Origin: JAKZVK01 sp965248255
GTDB lineage: Bacteria; Acidobacteriota; Terriglobia; Bryobacterales; UBA6623
Length of the DNA: 64,000 nt
Assembly (NCBI GenBank): GCA_965248255.1
Contig: CBDFIW010000004.1
Span: 3,038,001 to 3,102,000 of the forward strand
Reading direction: 5' to 3'
How positions within the stretch are numbered: position 1 is the stretch's first letter; each line of letters opens with the position of its first letter. Both the position numbers and the translations under genes were made by a program. Positions 26,784-36,088 of this stretch are shown in pieces. The notes below the pieces were generated by a model, which saw only the letters and a list, made by a program, of their open reading frames with translations, made no database searches and was not told the origin of the DNA.

Positions 26784-27296
26784 ATGAATAAAGAATCGTT
26801 AGTAGCCCCTATGGAAATGGGGCAAAACAGCACAAAAGCGGGCAAGAACGGGCATCGCGGGCCGCTATTCGAGCTGCCCACACCCTCCCGTGACCAGGAG
26901 GCCAACGCCCAGGAGGAACCGCCCCTCAGACCGGCGCAGGAACAGGCCCTACCTGCCTTGCTCACCTGCCCCACGATCAGGGCCGTCGCCCACCGAGTCG
27001 GCGTCCACGAGCGCACCGTACGCCGCTGGCTCCACGAGGACAAGCAGTTCCAAAAAAGACTCCGCCAACTCCGCCACGAGGCCCTCGGCCAAGCGTCGAC
27101 GCACCTCCAACAAGGGGCGACCCAAGCGGTCAGGGCGATGTACGACCTCATCGGCTCCGACCGGCTCATCGAAACCGGCCGCGCCACCCTTATCCGCACC
27201 GCGCTCGACTTCGCCTTCCGCTCCGGCGCCTACGGCGACCTCGCCGAACGCATCGCCGACCTCGAAAAAGCCGCCCCCGAGGAGAAGAAGGACTAG
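26784..27296 (+). CDS. Helix-turn-helix protein, phBC6A51/terminase-small-subunit-like
   Basis: 170 residues. After a polar N-terminus of about 55 residues comes an HTH resembling transposase/terminase-small HTHs: LLTCPTIRAVAHRVGVHERT, VRRWLHEDKQF. A helical region follows (QGATQAVRAMYDLIGSDRLI) and an acidic/lysine tail. Small dispersed proteins of this kind occur in many copies in Planctomycetota and Acidobacteriota. A ribosome site (GAGGTG) sits seven bases before the ATG at 26784. It likely binds DNA; no target is known. Neighbouring repeats and the GIY-YIG gene suggest a mobile or genomic-island context. Confidence 0.6.
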   Translation: MNKESLVAPMEMGQNSTKAGKNGHRGPLFELPTPSRDQEANAQEEPPLRPAQEQALPALLTCPTIRAVAHRVGVHERTVRRWLHEDKQFQKRLRQLRHEALGQASTHLQQGATQAVRAMYDLIGSDRLIETGRATLIRTALDFAFRSGAYGDLAERIADLEKAAPEEKKD

Positions 27297-27339
27297 CGGC
27301 GAGTGTCTGCACTCGCCATGGCTCTGGAGGGGCCCAAAA

Positions 27340-27412
27340 TAATAGCCTACGGCTTCAGCCGTGGGAAAACGAACAAAACACGAGGAGCCCTGGAAGGGCG
27401 ATACAAACGGCT
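27340..27412. repeat. Hairpin repeat family, copy R3 (partial)
   Basis: AATAGCCTACGGC...GCCGTGGG and GAGGAGCCCTGGAAGGGCGA correspond to the CCTAGGGT stem and the GGAGCCCTGAAAGGGCGA block of copy R1. The left GC-rich part is missing. Confidence 0.55.
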
Positions 27413-27486
27413 CGGTCCGTCACGGCTCGGGCGCTGACCCCAGCATGCCCATCACCCGAAACGGCGCCAACCGAAAGGAACCAACC

Positions 27487-27711
27487 ATGACCCAACTCTA
27501 CTACCGCCCCTTCCGAAGACAGGTTGACAACCTCGAAAGGCGCTATTTCCCCGACCGGAAGCCATTGAACATCTTCTGCTGGTTCGACGAGAACGGTGAG
27601 GTCTTCGAGATGTTCGGTGTCGACTTCTCCTGGTCCCGATCCCGCGACGGGGGTGAACCGCCCGAAATCACCGACGAATTCATCGACTCCGTCCGGGCAG
27701 CTAGGGCGTAA
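27487..27711 (+). CDS. Small conserved-looking hypothetical protein
   Basis: 74 residues from ATG 27487, preceded by GAAAGGA at good spacing. The sequence (QLYYRPFRRQVDNLERRYFP; NIFCWFDENGEVFEMFGVDF) is compact, aromatic-rich and protein-like, with no membrane helix or signal peptide. No family is recognised. It lies between the HTH gene and the DUF1549 gene, next to a hairpin repeat. The clear ribosome site and composition support a real gene. Confidence 0.5.
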   Translation: MTQLYYRPFRRQVDNLERRYFPDRKPLNIFCWFDENGEVFEMFGVDFSWSRSRDGGEPPEITDEFIDSVRAARA

Positions 27712-27779
27712 GGGCGGCAACCCGAAAACGGGGGATGCTATGGTGTACACAGACGATATGGGTCGTGGGTGTGTGAACG

Positions 27780-30350
27780 ATGATCGCAATGCCGCCTAAG
27801 CTTCTGAAAGCACGGATCGCCGCGATCCTGGTCGCCGCCCTTACGATATCTCTGGGGGCCCCCGCGGCCGATTCGGAACCCGAGGTCGTTTCGATTCGCC
27901 TGGTTCCCCGTTCGCGCACGCTTTCCGGCAAAAACGCCTCGCAACAGTTCGTCGTGATGGGCAAGCTCGCCGACGGCCGGGAACGGGATGTCACCGGCCA
28001 GGCCCGGTTCTCGCTCTCGAACGCTGACGTCGGACGGATCGACCACGCCGGGCACATGTTCGCTGCCCGCGACGGCGAAACCGCGGTCGAAGCCCTGGTC
28101 GGAGACCATAAGGACACGGCGACCCTTCGCGTCGAAGGCTCCGCCGAGGAGCGTCCCTTCAGCTTCGCGCGTGACGTCGTCGGCATCTTCACCCGCCGAG
28201 GGTGCAACGGCAGCGGCTGCCACGGCGGGGTCAAGGGACAGAACGGCTTCAAGCTGTCCGATAACGGAGTCCACCCTCATGACGATTACCGGTGGATCGT
28301 CGAGGGCGGCGTCTTCCAGGTGCTGACCGACGAATCTGAAGGCCCCAAGGTACCCCGTATCGACACAAACAATCCCGAGAAGAGCCTGCTGCTCCAAAAA
28401 GCCACGATGCAGATCGCCCATGGCGGCGGGCCGCGCTTCGAGAAGGGCTCGGATGATTACCGGACGATTCTCAACTGGGTGCGCGCCGGGGCCCCTTACG
28501 GTGAAGAGGGAGGAGACGGAGACGGACTCCCGAAAATCGTGAGACTCGCGACGTTTCCGCAAGACGTCGTTCTCGAAGTTGGGGAGAAGCAGCGCATTCT
28601 GGTAACGGCCCACTTCTCCGACGGCAGCAAAGAGGACTTCACCCACCAGGTGCTCTATGAGGTGAACGAGCCCGAGGTCGGCCGAGTTTCCGCCGGGGGG
28701 CTGATCGAAGCCGCGAAACCGGGCGAAACGGCTGTCTTCATCAAGGCCGCCGGACGCAACGCCCGGGTCGGAATTGGCGTGGCGGCGGAGCCGCGGTCGA
28801 ACTATCCTGACGTCTCCCGCAACAACTTCATCGACGAAGAGGTCTTTTCGAAGCTGCGGAAATTTAACATCGTGCCGTCGGAGCTTGCGAGCGACGCCCA
28901 GTTCCTGCGGCGCGTTTGTCTGGACCTGACCGGGCGGCTGCCGCCACCGAACCGCGTCCGCGAGTTCCTGGCCGACCGGGATCCGAGCAAGCGCGAGAAG
29001 GTGATCGAGGCTCTGCTCGGTTCACCGGAGTACGTGGACTACTGGACCTTCCGGTTCGCCGACCTCTATCGTGTCGCGATCTTCCCTATAGGCATCAATC
29101 CCAAGTGGACGCAGATGTATTGGGAATGGATTCGAGACGCGATCGAGCGGGACCGACCCTACGATGAGGTGGCGCGGGAGCGCCTGGCGGCTCAGGGCTA
29201 CAACGCCCCGACACGGCACTATCTGCCCTATCTGCAGATCCCTCCACCGGAGAACATGATGGGCGAGGAGGTGCGTGTTTTCATGGGGCGGCGGTTCGAC
29301 TGCGCCCAGTGCCACGACCACCCGTACGAGGAATGGACCCAGGACCAGTTCTGGGGCATGACGGCCTTCTTTGGTCCGATGTTCAAGTTCGGTGGAAACG
29401 AGCGGTCGGTCATCTTCGACTTCCCCGAAGGGAAGGAAATTGCTCCGGACGTTCCCAGTCCGAAAGAGATGCGGGTCGTCCACCCCCGGACGCAGGAAGT
29501 GGTGCAGCCCACGTTGCTAGACGGCACGGTCGTTCCCTTCACCGAAACGGATCTGCCCCGGCGCGAACTTGCCAAGTGGATGACTTCGCATCCCTACTTT
29601 GCCGAGGCAACGGTCAACCGCATCTGGAGGCACTTTTTCGGCCGTGGCTTTGTGAACCCGGTGGACGATTTCCGAAGCACCAACCCGCCGACGCATCCGG
29701 CATTGTTGAGCCGGCTCGCGGACGACTTGGCGGGGAACGGCTACAAGCTCAAGAGGCTGATGCGGCTGATCGTTAACTCCCGGACCTACCAGCTCTCGAG
29801 CGAGACGAGTGAAACCAACGCAGCGGATCGGGTCAACTATTCTCACTCGCTGCCGCGTTCGCTCGATGCGGAGATCCTGTTCGACGCCATCACGGATGTA
29901 ACAGGTGTGCAAGAACGATTCGAGGTCGGCACGAACCGGGGAGTGTGGAAGGGCGGTACCGCCCCCAAGGGCACTCGGGCCGTACAACTGAAGGAGACCG
30001 ACATCTACCCGTCGGTGTTTCTTGATCTCTACGGGCGAGCCAACCGCTTTTCGGTACCCGAACGCGACGCGACCCCCAAACTGACGCAGGCGTTGCACAT
30101 GTTGGCGGGCTCGACCTACAACGACAAGCTGTGGGCCGACGGCGCGCGGGTCTTTGAGCTGTATACAGCCGGCGCTTCGGATGAAACAATCATCGAAGAG
30201 TTGTATGTGGCCGCGCTTTCGCGTCTTCCGACCCGGACAGAGGTTCGCAATTTGAAGGTCCTGATCGCGCAGACACCCACGCGAGAACAGGCACTGCAAG
30301 ACTTGCAGTGGGCAGTAATTAGTTCGCGTGAGTTTGCGGAAAACCACTGA
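27780..30350 (+). CDS. DUF1549/DUF1553 protein with bacterial Ig-like domains and heme-type motifs
   Basis: 856 residues, exported (signal ARIAAILVAALTISLGAPAA). Two Big2-like Ig domains (VVSIRLVPRSRTLSGKNASQ; VVLEVGEKQRILVTAHFSDG) flank a region with a CX4CH motif, CNGSGCHGG, followed by LLLQKATMQIAHGGG. DUF1549 has RRVCLDLTGRLPPPNRVREF and a CAQCHDHP (CxxCH) motif. DUF1553 has TVNRIWRHFFGRGFVNPVDD. Both heme-type motifs suggest a redox or electron-transfer link, though heme binding is not shown. It is followed by a DUF1501 gene. An in-frame ATG at 27789 is an alternative start. Confidence 0.88.
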   Translation: MIAMPPKLLKARIAAILVAALTISLGAPAADSEPEVVSIRLVPRSRTLSGKNASQQFVVMGKLADGRERDVTGQARFSLSNADVGRIDHAGHMFAARDGETAVEALVGDHKDTATLRVEGSAEERPFSFARDVVGIFTRRGCNGSGCHGGVKGQNGFKLSDNGVHPHDDYRWIVEGGVFQVLTDESEGPKVPRIDTNNPEKSLLLQKATMQIAHGGGPRFEKGSDDYRTILNWVRAGAPYGEEGGDGDGLPKIVRLATFPQDVVLEVGEKQRILVTAHFSDGSKEDFTHQVLYEVNEPEVGRVSAGGLIEAAKPGETAVFIKAAGRNARVGIGVAAEPRSNYPDVSRNNFIDEEVFSKLRKFNIVPSELASDAQFLRRVCLDLTGRLPPPNRVREFLADRDPSKREKVIEALLGSPEYVDYWTFRFADLYRVAIFPIGINPKWTQMYWEWIRDAIERDRPYDEVARERLAAQGYNAPTRHYLPYLQIPPPENMMGEEVRVFMGRRFDCAQCHDHPYEEWTQDQFWGMTAFFGPMFKFGGNERSVIFDFPEGKEIAPDVPSPKEMRVVHPRTQEVVQPTLLDGTVVPFTETDLPRRELAKWMTSHPYFAEATVNRIWRHFFGRGFVNPVDDFRSTNPPTHPALLSRLADDLAGNGYKLKRLMRLIVNSRTYQLSSETSETNAADRVNYSHSLPRSLDAEILFDAITDVTGVQERFEVGTNRGVWKGGTAPKGTRAVQLKETDIYPSVFLDLYGRANRFSVPERDATPKLTQALHMLAGSTYNDKLWADGARVFELYTAGASDETIIEELYVAALSRLPTRTEVRNLKVLIAQTPTREQALQDLQWAVISSREFAENH

Positions 30351-30383
30351 ATGTTGCGATACACTTGTAGGGACTGTGGATTC

Positions 30384-30403
30384 GGGCACGACATGTCGTG
30401 CCC
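30384..30403. repeat. Perfect 20-bp palindrome
   Basis: GGGCACGACA followed directly by TGTCGTGCCC, preceded by TTGTAGGG, in the 89-bp gap between the DUF1549 and DUF1501 genes. It resembles the dispersed GTAGGGGCACGACA-type palindromic repeats. An operator is an alternative. Confidence 0.7.
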
Positions 30404-30439
30404 CTGCGCTGCTGAGAGCGGCTTGGTTGGAGGTCCGTT

Positions 30440-31777
30440 GTGTTGAGACAAAAGGGCTGTCTGAGCGGCACCGAGGAGCAGTGGGGCCGCCGTGACTTCA
30501 TCAAGGTTGGGTCGCTGGGCTTTCTGGGCTTGAATCTCGCCCAGTCGCTCCGCATGCAGGCGGCTACGCCGGCCCGGCTCGGCTCACAGGCCAAGGCGAA
30601 ATCCTGCATCCTGCTGTGGCTCGAGGGTGGTCCGGCCCAGATGGACACCTGGGATCCGAAGACCAACAGCTCCTTCCGCCCGATCTCGACCAACGTTGAC
30701 GGCATTCAGGTTTCCGAGCTGCTCCCCAAGCTCGCCAAGCGAATGGACAAGCTGGCGATCATCCGCTCGATGAGTTCGTTTGGCGACGATCACCCGCAGG
30801 CGGTTCACTACACGGCAACGGGCCACCTGCACAACCCGGCGATGCAGTTCCCGAGCCTGGGCTCGATCGTCGGGAAGGAATTGGGTCCGGCGGAAGGGAT
30901 GCCGCCTTACGTGATCGTTCCGCGCTGGGAGCGCAGCCAGCAGTATCAGGAATCGTTCCGGTCGGCGTTCCTCGGTCCCGACTACGCACCGATGCTGATT
31001 CCCGACCCCTCGAAGGATAACTTCGAGGTGACCGACCTGAGCCTGCCGAAGTCGCTGGCTCCGGCGGCGGTCGAGAACCGCCGGGCGTTTCTCGATGTGG
31101 TCGACCGCATGTACCGCAACAAGGTCGAAGGCGCCGAGCACGCCAAGATGGACGCCTTCACCGAGAAAGCGTGGGAGATGCTTCTCACCCCGGGCGTGCA
31201 GAAGGCGTTCGACCTCTCCCATGAATCCGAGAAGACCCGGGACGCCTACGGCCGCGACTCGGTGGGCCAGAGTCTGCTTCTGGCACGCCGGCTGGTCGAG
31301 TCCGGCACCCGCTTCGTGACCGCGGCCGGCTTTCACGGGAACTCCTGGGACACCCATTCCAATAACGACAAAGGCCACAAGGACCGCCTGACGCCGCCGC
31401 TCGATCACTCGCTATCCGCCTTGATCGACGACCTCGTGGCCCGCGGGCTCTACGACGAAACGATCGTCGTCGCCCTGGGCGAGTTCGGCCGCACCCCGGA
31501 CATCAATCCTGGCTTGGGACGCGACCATTGGCCGCGGTGCTGGTCGCTGGCGATCGGGGGGGGCGGCCTCAACACCGGCCTCACGGTCGGCAAGAGCGAT
31601 GACCGGGCGGCCACGGTGGTCGAGCGCAAGACCAGCATCGGCGACCTGTTCGCGACCATCTACAAAGCCATGGGCATCGATTGGACGAAGGAGTATATGA
31701 CGCCGGTCGGCCGTCCCATCAAGATCGCCAACTCGTTTGAAGATACGACCGGCGAGCCGGTTTCGGAACTTGTGTAG
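30440..31777 (+). CDS. DUF1501 protein, Tat-exported
   Basis: 445 residues from GTG 30440; GGAGG lies seven bases upstream. N-terminal twin-arginine signal: WGRRDFIKVGSLGFLGLNLA. Core motifs as in the first DUF1501 protein: CILLWLEGGPAQMDTWDPK, GDDHPQAVHYTATGH, LLARRLVESGTRFVT, WDTHSNNDKGHKD, VVALGEFGRTPDINPGLGRD. Sulfatase/alkaline-phosphatase fold predicted. It pairs with the upstream DUF1549/1553 gene. Confidence 0.9.
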   Translation: MLRQKGCLSGTEEQWGRRDFIKVGSLGFLGLNLAQSLRMQAATPARLGSQAKAKSCILLWLEGGPAQMDTWDPKTNSSFRPISTNVDGIQVSELLPKLAKRMDKLAIIRSMSSFGDDHPQAVHYTATGHLHNPAMQFPSLGSIVGKELGPAEGMPPYVIVPRWERSQQYQESFRSAFLGPDYAPMLIPDPSKDNFEVTDLSLPKSLAPAAVENRRAFLDVVDRMYRNKVEGAEHAKMDAFTEKAWEMLLTPGVQKAFDLSHESEKTRDAYGRDSVGQSLLLARRLVESGTRFVTAAGFHGNSWDTHSNNDKGHKDRLTPPLDHSLSALIDDLVARGLYDETIVVALGEFGRTPDINPGLGRDHWPRCWSLAIGGGGLNTGLTVGKSDDRAATVVERKTSIGDLFATIYKAMGIDWTKEYMTPVGRPIKIANSFEDTTGEPVSELV

Positions 31778-31878
31778 GCTTCCCGCCGAGCCGCGACCGT
31801 CAGGGAGCGTGGAGGAAGGTTGTATCGCCCCAGCCGGATTCAGCTCACCGTCCGAGCTTCGTTGCGATTAAGGCCGCG

Positions 31879-32745
31879 CTATTCATTCTCGGCCGGCGCG
31901 GGCTTGGGTCCTTTTCCTAGCGGCCACAGTTCCCAGCGGCGGACGAAGCATTCGGCCAGTTCGGTTTGCAACTGCAGACGGCCGTGCGTGGGGAACGAGT
32001 CGAACGCTTCGTTGACCTTGACGCCGTTCACGAAGATCTGGACGTGGCCGCCGTCGCAGATGACGTCCATCCGCGTCCACTTGCCGTCGGGGCTTTCGAC
32101 GTCGTGCTTGCCGCGGAACCCGAGCACGTCTTCCCAATCGGGATCGCGGCCGTACCAGTTGATCCGTCTGCGGTTTTGCATGTCGAACGTTTCGCTCCGG
32201 CCGCCCTCTTTCCAGATGACTTCGCCGTCGCGATCGCGCGCCGTTTCGGAGGTCAGCGCGAGCGGCACCTCTTTTCCGTCTCTGTATGTGCCGCGGACGA
32301 GGATGAAATCGCCGAAGCCGCCTTCGATGATTTGCGCTTCGATCGACGGCATCCAGATGCCGTTGTAGCCGCCGTCGGCGCCCACGCTGTGGATCAGCAG
32401 GCCGGAATCCTTCGTCCGCTCGGTGCGCTTGGCCCAGGTGCGCACGCCCCACTTGATCTCCAGAATGCAGTGATAGTCGCGGTACTCTTTGTTGGTCAGC
32501 AATCCGCCCAGACCGTCGCCGGTCACGTGCAGCATGCCGTCGGTGACGCGAAACACTTTGCGCGGGTCTTCGCGCTGCGTGTCCTGCAGCCAGGTGTAGA
32601 AACCGTCCAGCGACTTGCCGTCAAAAAGCCGGATGACTTTCGTGGGCCGCACGGCGCTGTCGCGCGCGTCGTCGGCCGCCGTTTGGGCAACCGTACCGCC
32701 GACCGCCAGAAGCATGGCCAGGCAGCGCAATAAGATCTTGTTCAT
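31879..32745 (-). CDS. DUF1080 (3-keto-disaccharide hydrolase-like) secreted protein
   Basis: 288 residues with a signal peptide (NKILLRCLAMLLAVGGTVAQ). One concanavalin-like DUF1080 domain: VIRLFDGKSLDGFYTW, GMLHVTGDGLGGLLTNKEY, DYHCILEIKWG, IEAQIIEGGFGDF, WTRMDVICDGGHVQIFVNGV and LQLQTELAECFVRRWELWPL. Some DUF1080 proteins cleave 3-keto-glycosides; others are only predicted sugar binders. Convergent with the DUF1501 gene. It may act in the same extracellular carbohydrate pathway, but this is inference from neighbourhood. Confidence 0.85.
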   Translation of the reverse strand: MNKILLRCLAMLLAVGGTVAQTAADDARDSAVRPTKVIRLFDGKSLDGFYTWLQDTQREDPRKVFRVTDGMLHVTGDGLGGLLTNKEYRDYHCILEIKWGVRTWAKRTERTKDSGLLIHSVGADGGYNGIWMPSIEAQIIEGGFGDFILVRGTYRDGKEVPLALTSETARDRDGEVIWKEGGRSETFDMQNRRRINWYGRDPDWEDVLGFRGKHDVESPDGKWTRMDVICDGGHVQIFVNGVKVNEAFDSFPTHGRLQLQTELAECFVRRWELWPLGKGPKPAPAENE

Positions 32746-33209
32746 GATTCGTCTCCGTCACTGACACAGGTAGCACACACACGCACCCAAGCTTACTCGA
32801 ACCGACGCAGGATTGTGCGGGCCGGTGGCATTGTCGGATAAAATTGTCCGCTGAACGGCTGGCGTCCGCGTCCTCGAACGCCTCACCGCAGCGCAACTCC
32901 GGCTCCGTTCGCCGCCGCTTTCCCTCGCCGCCGCCTGATGCCTCGACACGCTCTAGCTCCACGTCTCCGGTTGCCTCGGCACGAACCTCCTTCGTGCGCC
33001 TGGACGAGCGCCGGCGGCACCGGCCCCTCGCTGCGACCGCTCGGTCAGGAGCAAAACTGCTCCCTTCACCGTGCCATCACCGGTCCCTTCAGGCTGCCCA
33101 GCCCCTCTCTCGCCCTCGAACAGCTACCACCTTCGCGTCAGGTCCTTTCGCCGACCCGATTCAAATCATCAATCTGCGAACGGGCGCTATGTGGTTCGTT
33201 CCGGGGGGC
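32746..33209 (+). other. Gene-free region upstream of the DUF1080 gene
   Basis: No gene is supported. The plus-strand ORF across it (32844-33323) is serine/arginine/proline-rich, runs into the antisense of the next gene and has no family features. A GATAAAAT sequence at about 32838 could be a minus-10; no regulator site is recognised. Confidence 0.5.
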
Positions 33210-34919
33210 TTAGTCCTGCTCGCGGTCGCGGAACTCGGCGAACCAGTTCTGGACGACGCGGATGACTGTAGGGTCATCAACCTCCATAAGTTCCCTGAGG
33301 ACAAACCGCTGCCCGTCGGCTGAGACGTCGTAGTACTGCACGGTCGGAGAGTTTAAGCCCTCGGATTCAAAGAGCTCCCTCGGCGAGCCCATTGAAAAGT
33401 TCGGTATGGTCGTCACATCAACGGCCAGCAGCGTGCGATCTGCAACGTAAAACAACTCCTTCCCGTCGCGACGCCAGCGTGGTTGGCCGCCACCGTTGCT
33501 CGACACCAGCCGCTTGCCGCCCCCTCCAGGAAATCGCTGGACGTATACCTCGTATCTGCCCGATTCATCCGAGACGTAAGTCACAAAATGGCCGTCCGGC
33601 GGCAAGTTCGCTGCAAGTTCGCGAAACGGCGTCTGCAAGAACGGAACCGCTTCAAGGCCGCTGTTGTCGTCCTTGCGCTGGAGATACCAAAGGTCATGCC
33701 CCGTCTTTGTCTTTGGGTCGTTCCGATGGTACAGAATGTATCTTCCGTCCGACGACCAGTCGGATACGAATTCGTGCCAACGGGTAGCCACCAGGGCTTT
33801 CGCCTCACCACTGCCGTCGGCGGGCCTGACAAAGATATCGTTGTTCCCCTGGCGATGGGACGAGAATGCGACCTGATCTCCCGCAGGGGACCACACTGGG
33901 CGGTGTTCCAAAGCTCCATCGAAGGTCAAACGAGTCGCGATCAGGCGGTTAGCATCGCGGATCCAGATATCGGCATTACCGTTTTCAATGCCCACCGCAG
34001 CTACGAGGAGGCCGTCGGGTGACAAAGCCGGGTCGAAAACGCGTTCGTGTGGTTGGCCGATCACCAGCAGTTTTCTGCCGCTGCGGTCTCGCCAGACGAG
34101 TTGCCATCTGACCACAGGGAGGTGGAGGTACACTAAAGTCCCATCGGCCGAGACACTGGCGTACCGCAGATTCTGTCCAACAGGAACAAGGAAGGGCTCG
34201 CCGGTAGGTCTCAGCGTTTCGATTGAAAACGGCAAGGCCAAAAGTGGACCCGTCGACCCCGTTTTGTACAAAATATGGCCACTCGGGGAATAGACAGGGC
34301 CTTGTCCAAAATACAAGATCTCCTGTTCGCCCGTGTCGAGGTTTCGCATTGTCATCTGCCCTTGGTTTCTGAACAGGAGGATTCGCCTACCGTCCTCAAG
34401 GGGCAGAAAATGAGGGGACCCGTGTACCCTTCCAGTTTTTTCCGACTTCTCAGGCTCGATCAAGAGGCTGGGCTTGCCCCCAGAGGCGGGGAGTTCATAC
34501 AACAGGCCCCCCACGCCCCCTCCGAAGCCCGAGCCCGCCCTGACAACGATGGAGTTACCGTCCGGGCTCCACGCGCCAGTCACAAGTCTGCGCCGGTCTT
34601 GACACAGCACGATGGCTGGCCCCCCCGCGGACCGAAACCTTCTTCAACTCGGTGCCCAACTTGCCGGCCTCTGCGGGCACAAAGAAACCGATAAAATCGC
34701 TTCCCGGAGCCCAAAACGGCCAGTGAGCACCCTCGGTGCCATCGAGTTCTCGGGGCTGCTCCTGATCGAGATCCTGAACCCACAATTTGCTTCCCCGCCC
34801 TGTGCCCGTCGGGTCGCTTGTTGACTCCCTCCCATGTGTCCCAGTCTCGTAGACGATATGCCGGCCGTTGGGTGAGATCACCGGGGCCCAGACATCATTC
34901 CCAGGCGCAAACGCAAACC
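33210..34919 (-). pseudogene. TolB/PD40 beta-propeller protein fragment (probably from a Ser/Thr kinase), truncated and frameshifted
   Basis: Two adjoining minus-strand frames encode WD40-like (PD40) repeats: VISPNGRHIVYET and HWPFWAPGSDFIGFF in the first; AWSPDGNSIVVRAG, ALSPDGLLVAAVG, VWSPAGDQVAFSSH and DWSSDGRYILYHR in the second. Such propellers form the C-terminal half of PknB-type receptor kinases in Solibacter-like Acidobacteriota, but no kinase domain remains: IS630 copy A interrupts the gene at 34920. The frames meet at a run of seven Gs (34620-34626); six would join them as RGGPAIVLCQDRRR. The upstream part of the gene was not found beyond the two insertion sequences. Confidence 0.65.
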
Positions 34920-34921
34920 TA

Positions 34922-36086
34922 GTGTAGTGCGTCAAGCAGATTGCACCTTATGCAGGGCGGCACGTCCGCGCTTGACTTTCTCGAGGATGTCGGAGGCGGT
35001 CGCGGTCCAGATGAAGGGCGTGGGATGCCCGTTGTGCTGGGCGATGTAGTCGTCAATGGCGGCGACGAGCTCGTCCACGCTGCGAAACACGCCGCGGCGC
35101 AGGCGCTTGACGGTGAGATCGCGAAAGAATCGCTCGACCATGTTCAGCCACGACGCCGAGGTCGGGGTGAAATGAATGTGGAAGCGCGGGTGACGATCGA
35201 GCCAACGCTTCACAGCGGCATGCTTGTGGGTGGCATAGTTGTCCACGATGAGATGAAGCTGTTTGTCCTTGGGAGTGCGGCGGTCAATTAAGCGCAGGAA
35301 GCGCAGCCATTCCTGGTGGCTGTGTCGGGGCATGCACTCGGCGATCACGCTGCCGTCAAGGCTGTTGAGCGCCGCAAACAGGGTGGTCGTGCCGTTGCGC
35401 TTGTAATCGTGGGTCATCGTTTGGCCGCGTCCCTTTTTGAGCGGCAGGCCGGGCTGGGTGCGATCGAGGGCTTGGATTTGGGACTTCTCATCGAGCGAGA
35501 GAACCAGAGCATGCTCAGGCGGATTGAGATAGAGTCCGACGATGTCGTCGAGTTTCTCGGCGAAACGCGGGTCATTGCTGAGCTTGAAGGTCTTGACGCG
35601 GTGGGGCTTGAGGCCATGGGCGCGCCAAATCCGTCCCACGGTGGAAGCGCTGACGCCGGCCCGCGGCGGCCATGGTGCGGCGGCTCCAGTGGGTGGCGTT
35701 GGACGGTTTCTCGCGGGTGGTCTTGTGGATGATCTGCTGTACTTTCTGCTTCGAGACGGCAGGTTTACGACCGGGCCGTGGGGCGTCTTTTGCAATGCCG
35801 GCGATGCTGCTTTCGAGAAAGCGCGTGCGCCAGCGGGCCACCAACTGCCGCGAGACACCGAGCTGTGCGGCGATCTGCTTATTCTCGAGACCGTCGGCGG
35901 CCAGCAGGACAATCCTGGCTCGCAGGGCGAGACGAACGGCGACTTGGCGGCCGCGCGCGTAGCGGTCCAACTGCTTGCATTGCGCTGTGTTCAAAGTTAC
36001 TGGTTGTGCTCTTCGCATCCCATGCCTCCTGTTAATAGAGACGATGGGAAGCCAATATAAGTTACATTATTTATGGTGCCCTACAC
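34922..36086 (-). mobile_element. IS630-family insertion sequence, copy A
   Basis: 1165 bp, bounded by TA on both sides (34920-34921 and 36087-36088). Imperfect terminal inverted repeats begin GTGTAGTGC at the left and GTGTAGGGC at the right. It is one base longer than copy C (50661-51824), owing to an extra C near 35660 that frameshifts the transposase. Inserted into the TolB-propeller gene and followed directly by an IS5-family element. Confidence 0.92.
34932..36018 (-). pseudogene. IS630-family transposase, frameshifted (copy A)
   Basis: Same protein as the intact 361-residue copy at 50671-51756, but an extra C in the CCCGCGG run near 35660 splits it. The N-terminal part (from ATG 36018) holds the HTH region IAAQLGVSRQLVARWRTRFL. 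The C-terminal part holds the DDE core (LSLDEKSQIQALDRTQPG, LHLIVDNYATHKHAAVKRWL, SWLNMVERFFRDLT). It is inactive unless the frameshift is a sequencing artefact. Confidence 0.85.
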
Positions 36087-36088
36087 TA

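Noticed and set aside
32844..33323. 159-codon plus-strand ORF downstream of the DUF1080 region
   Set aside because: Low-complexity Ser/Arg/Pro translation, no ribosome site, and its end overlaps the antisense of the TolB-propeller gene.
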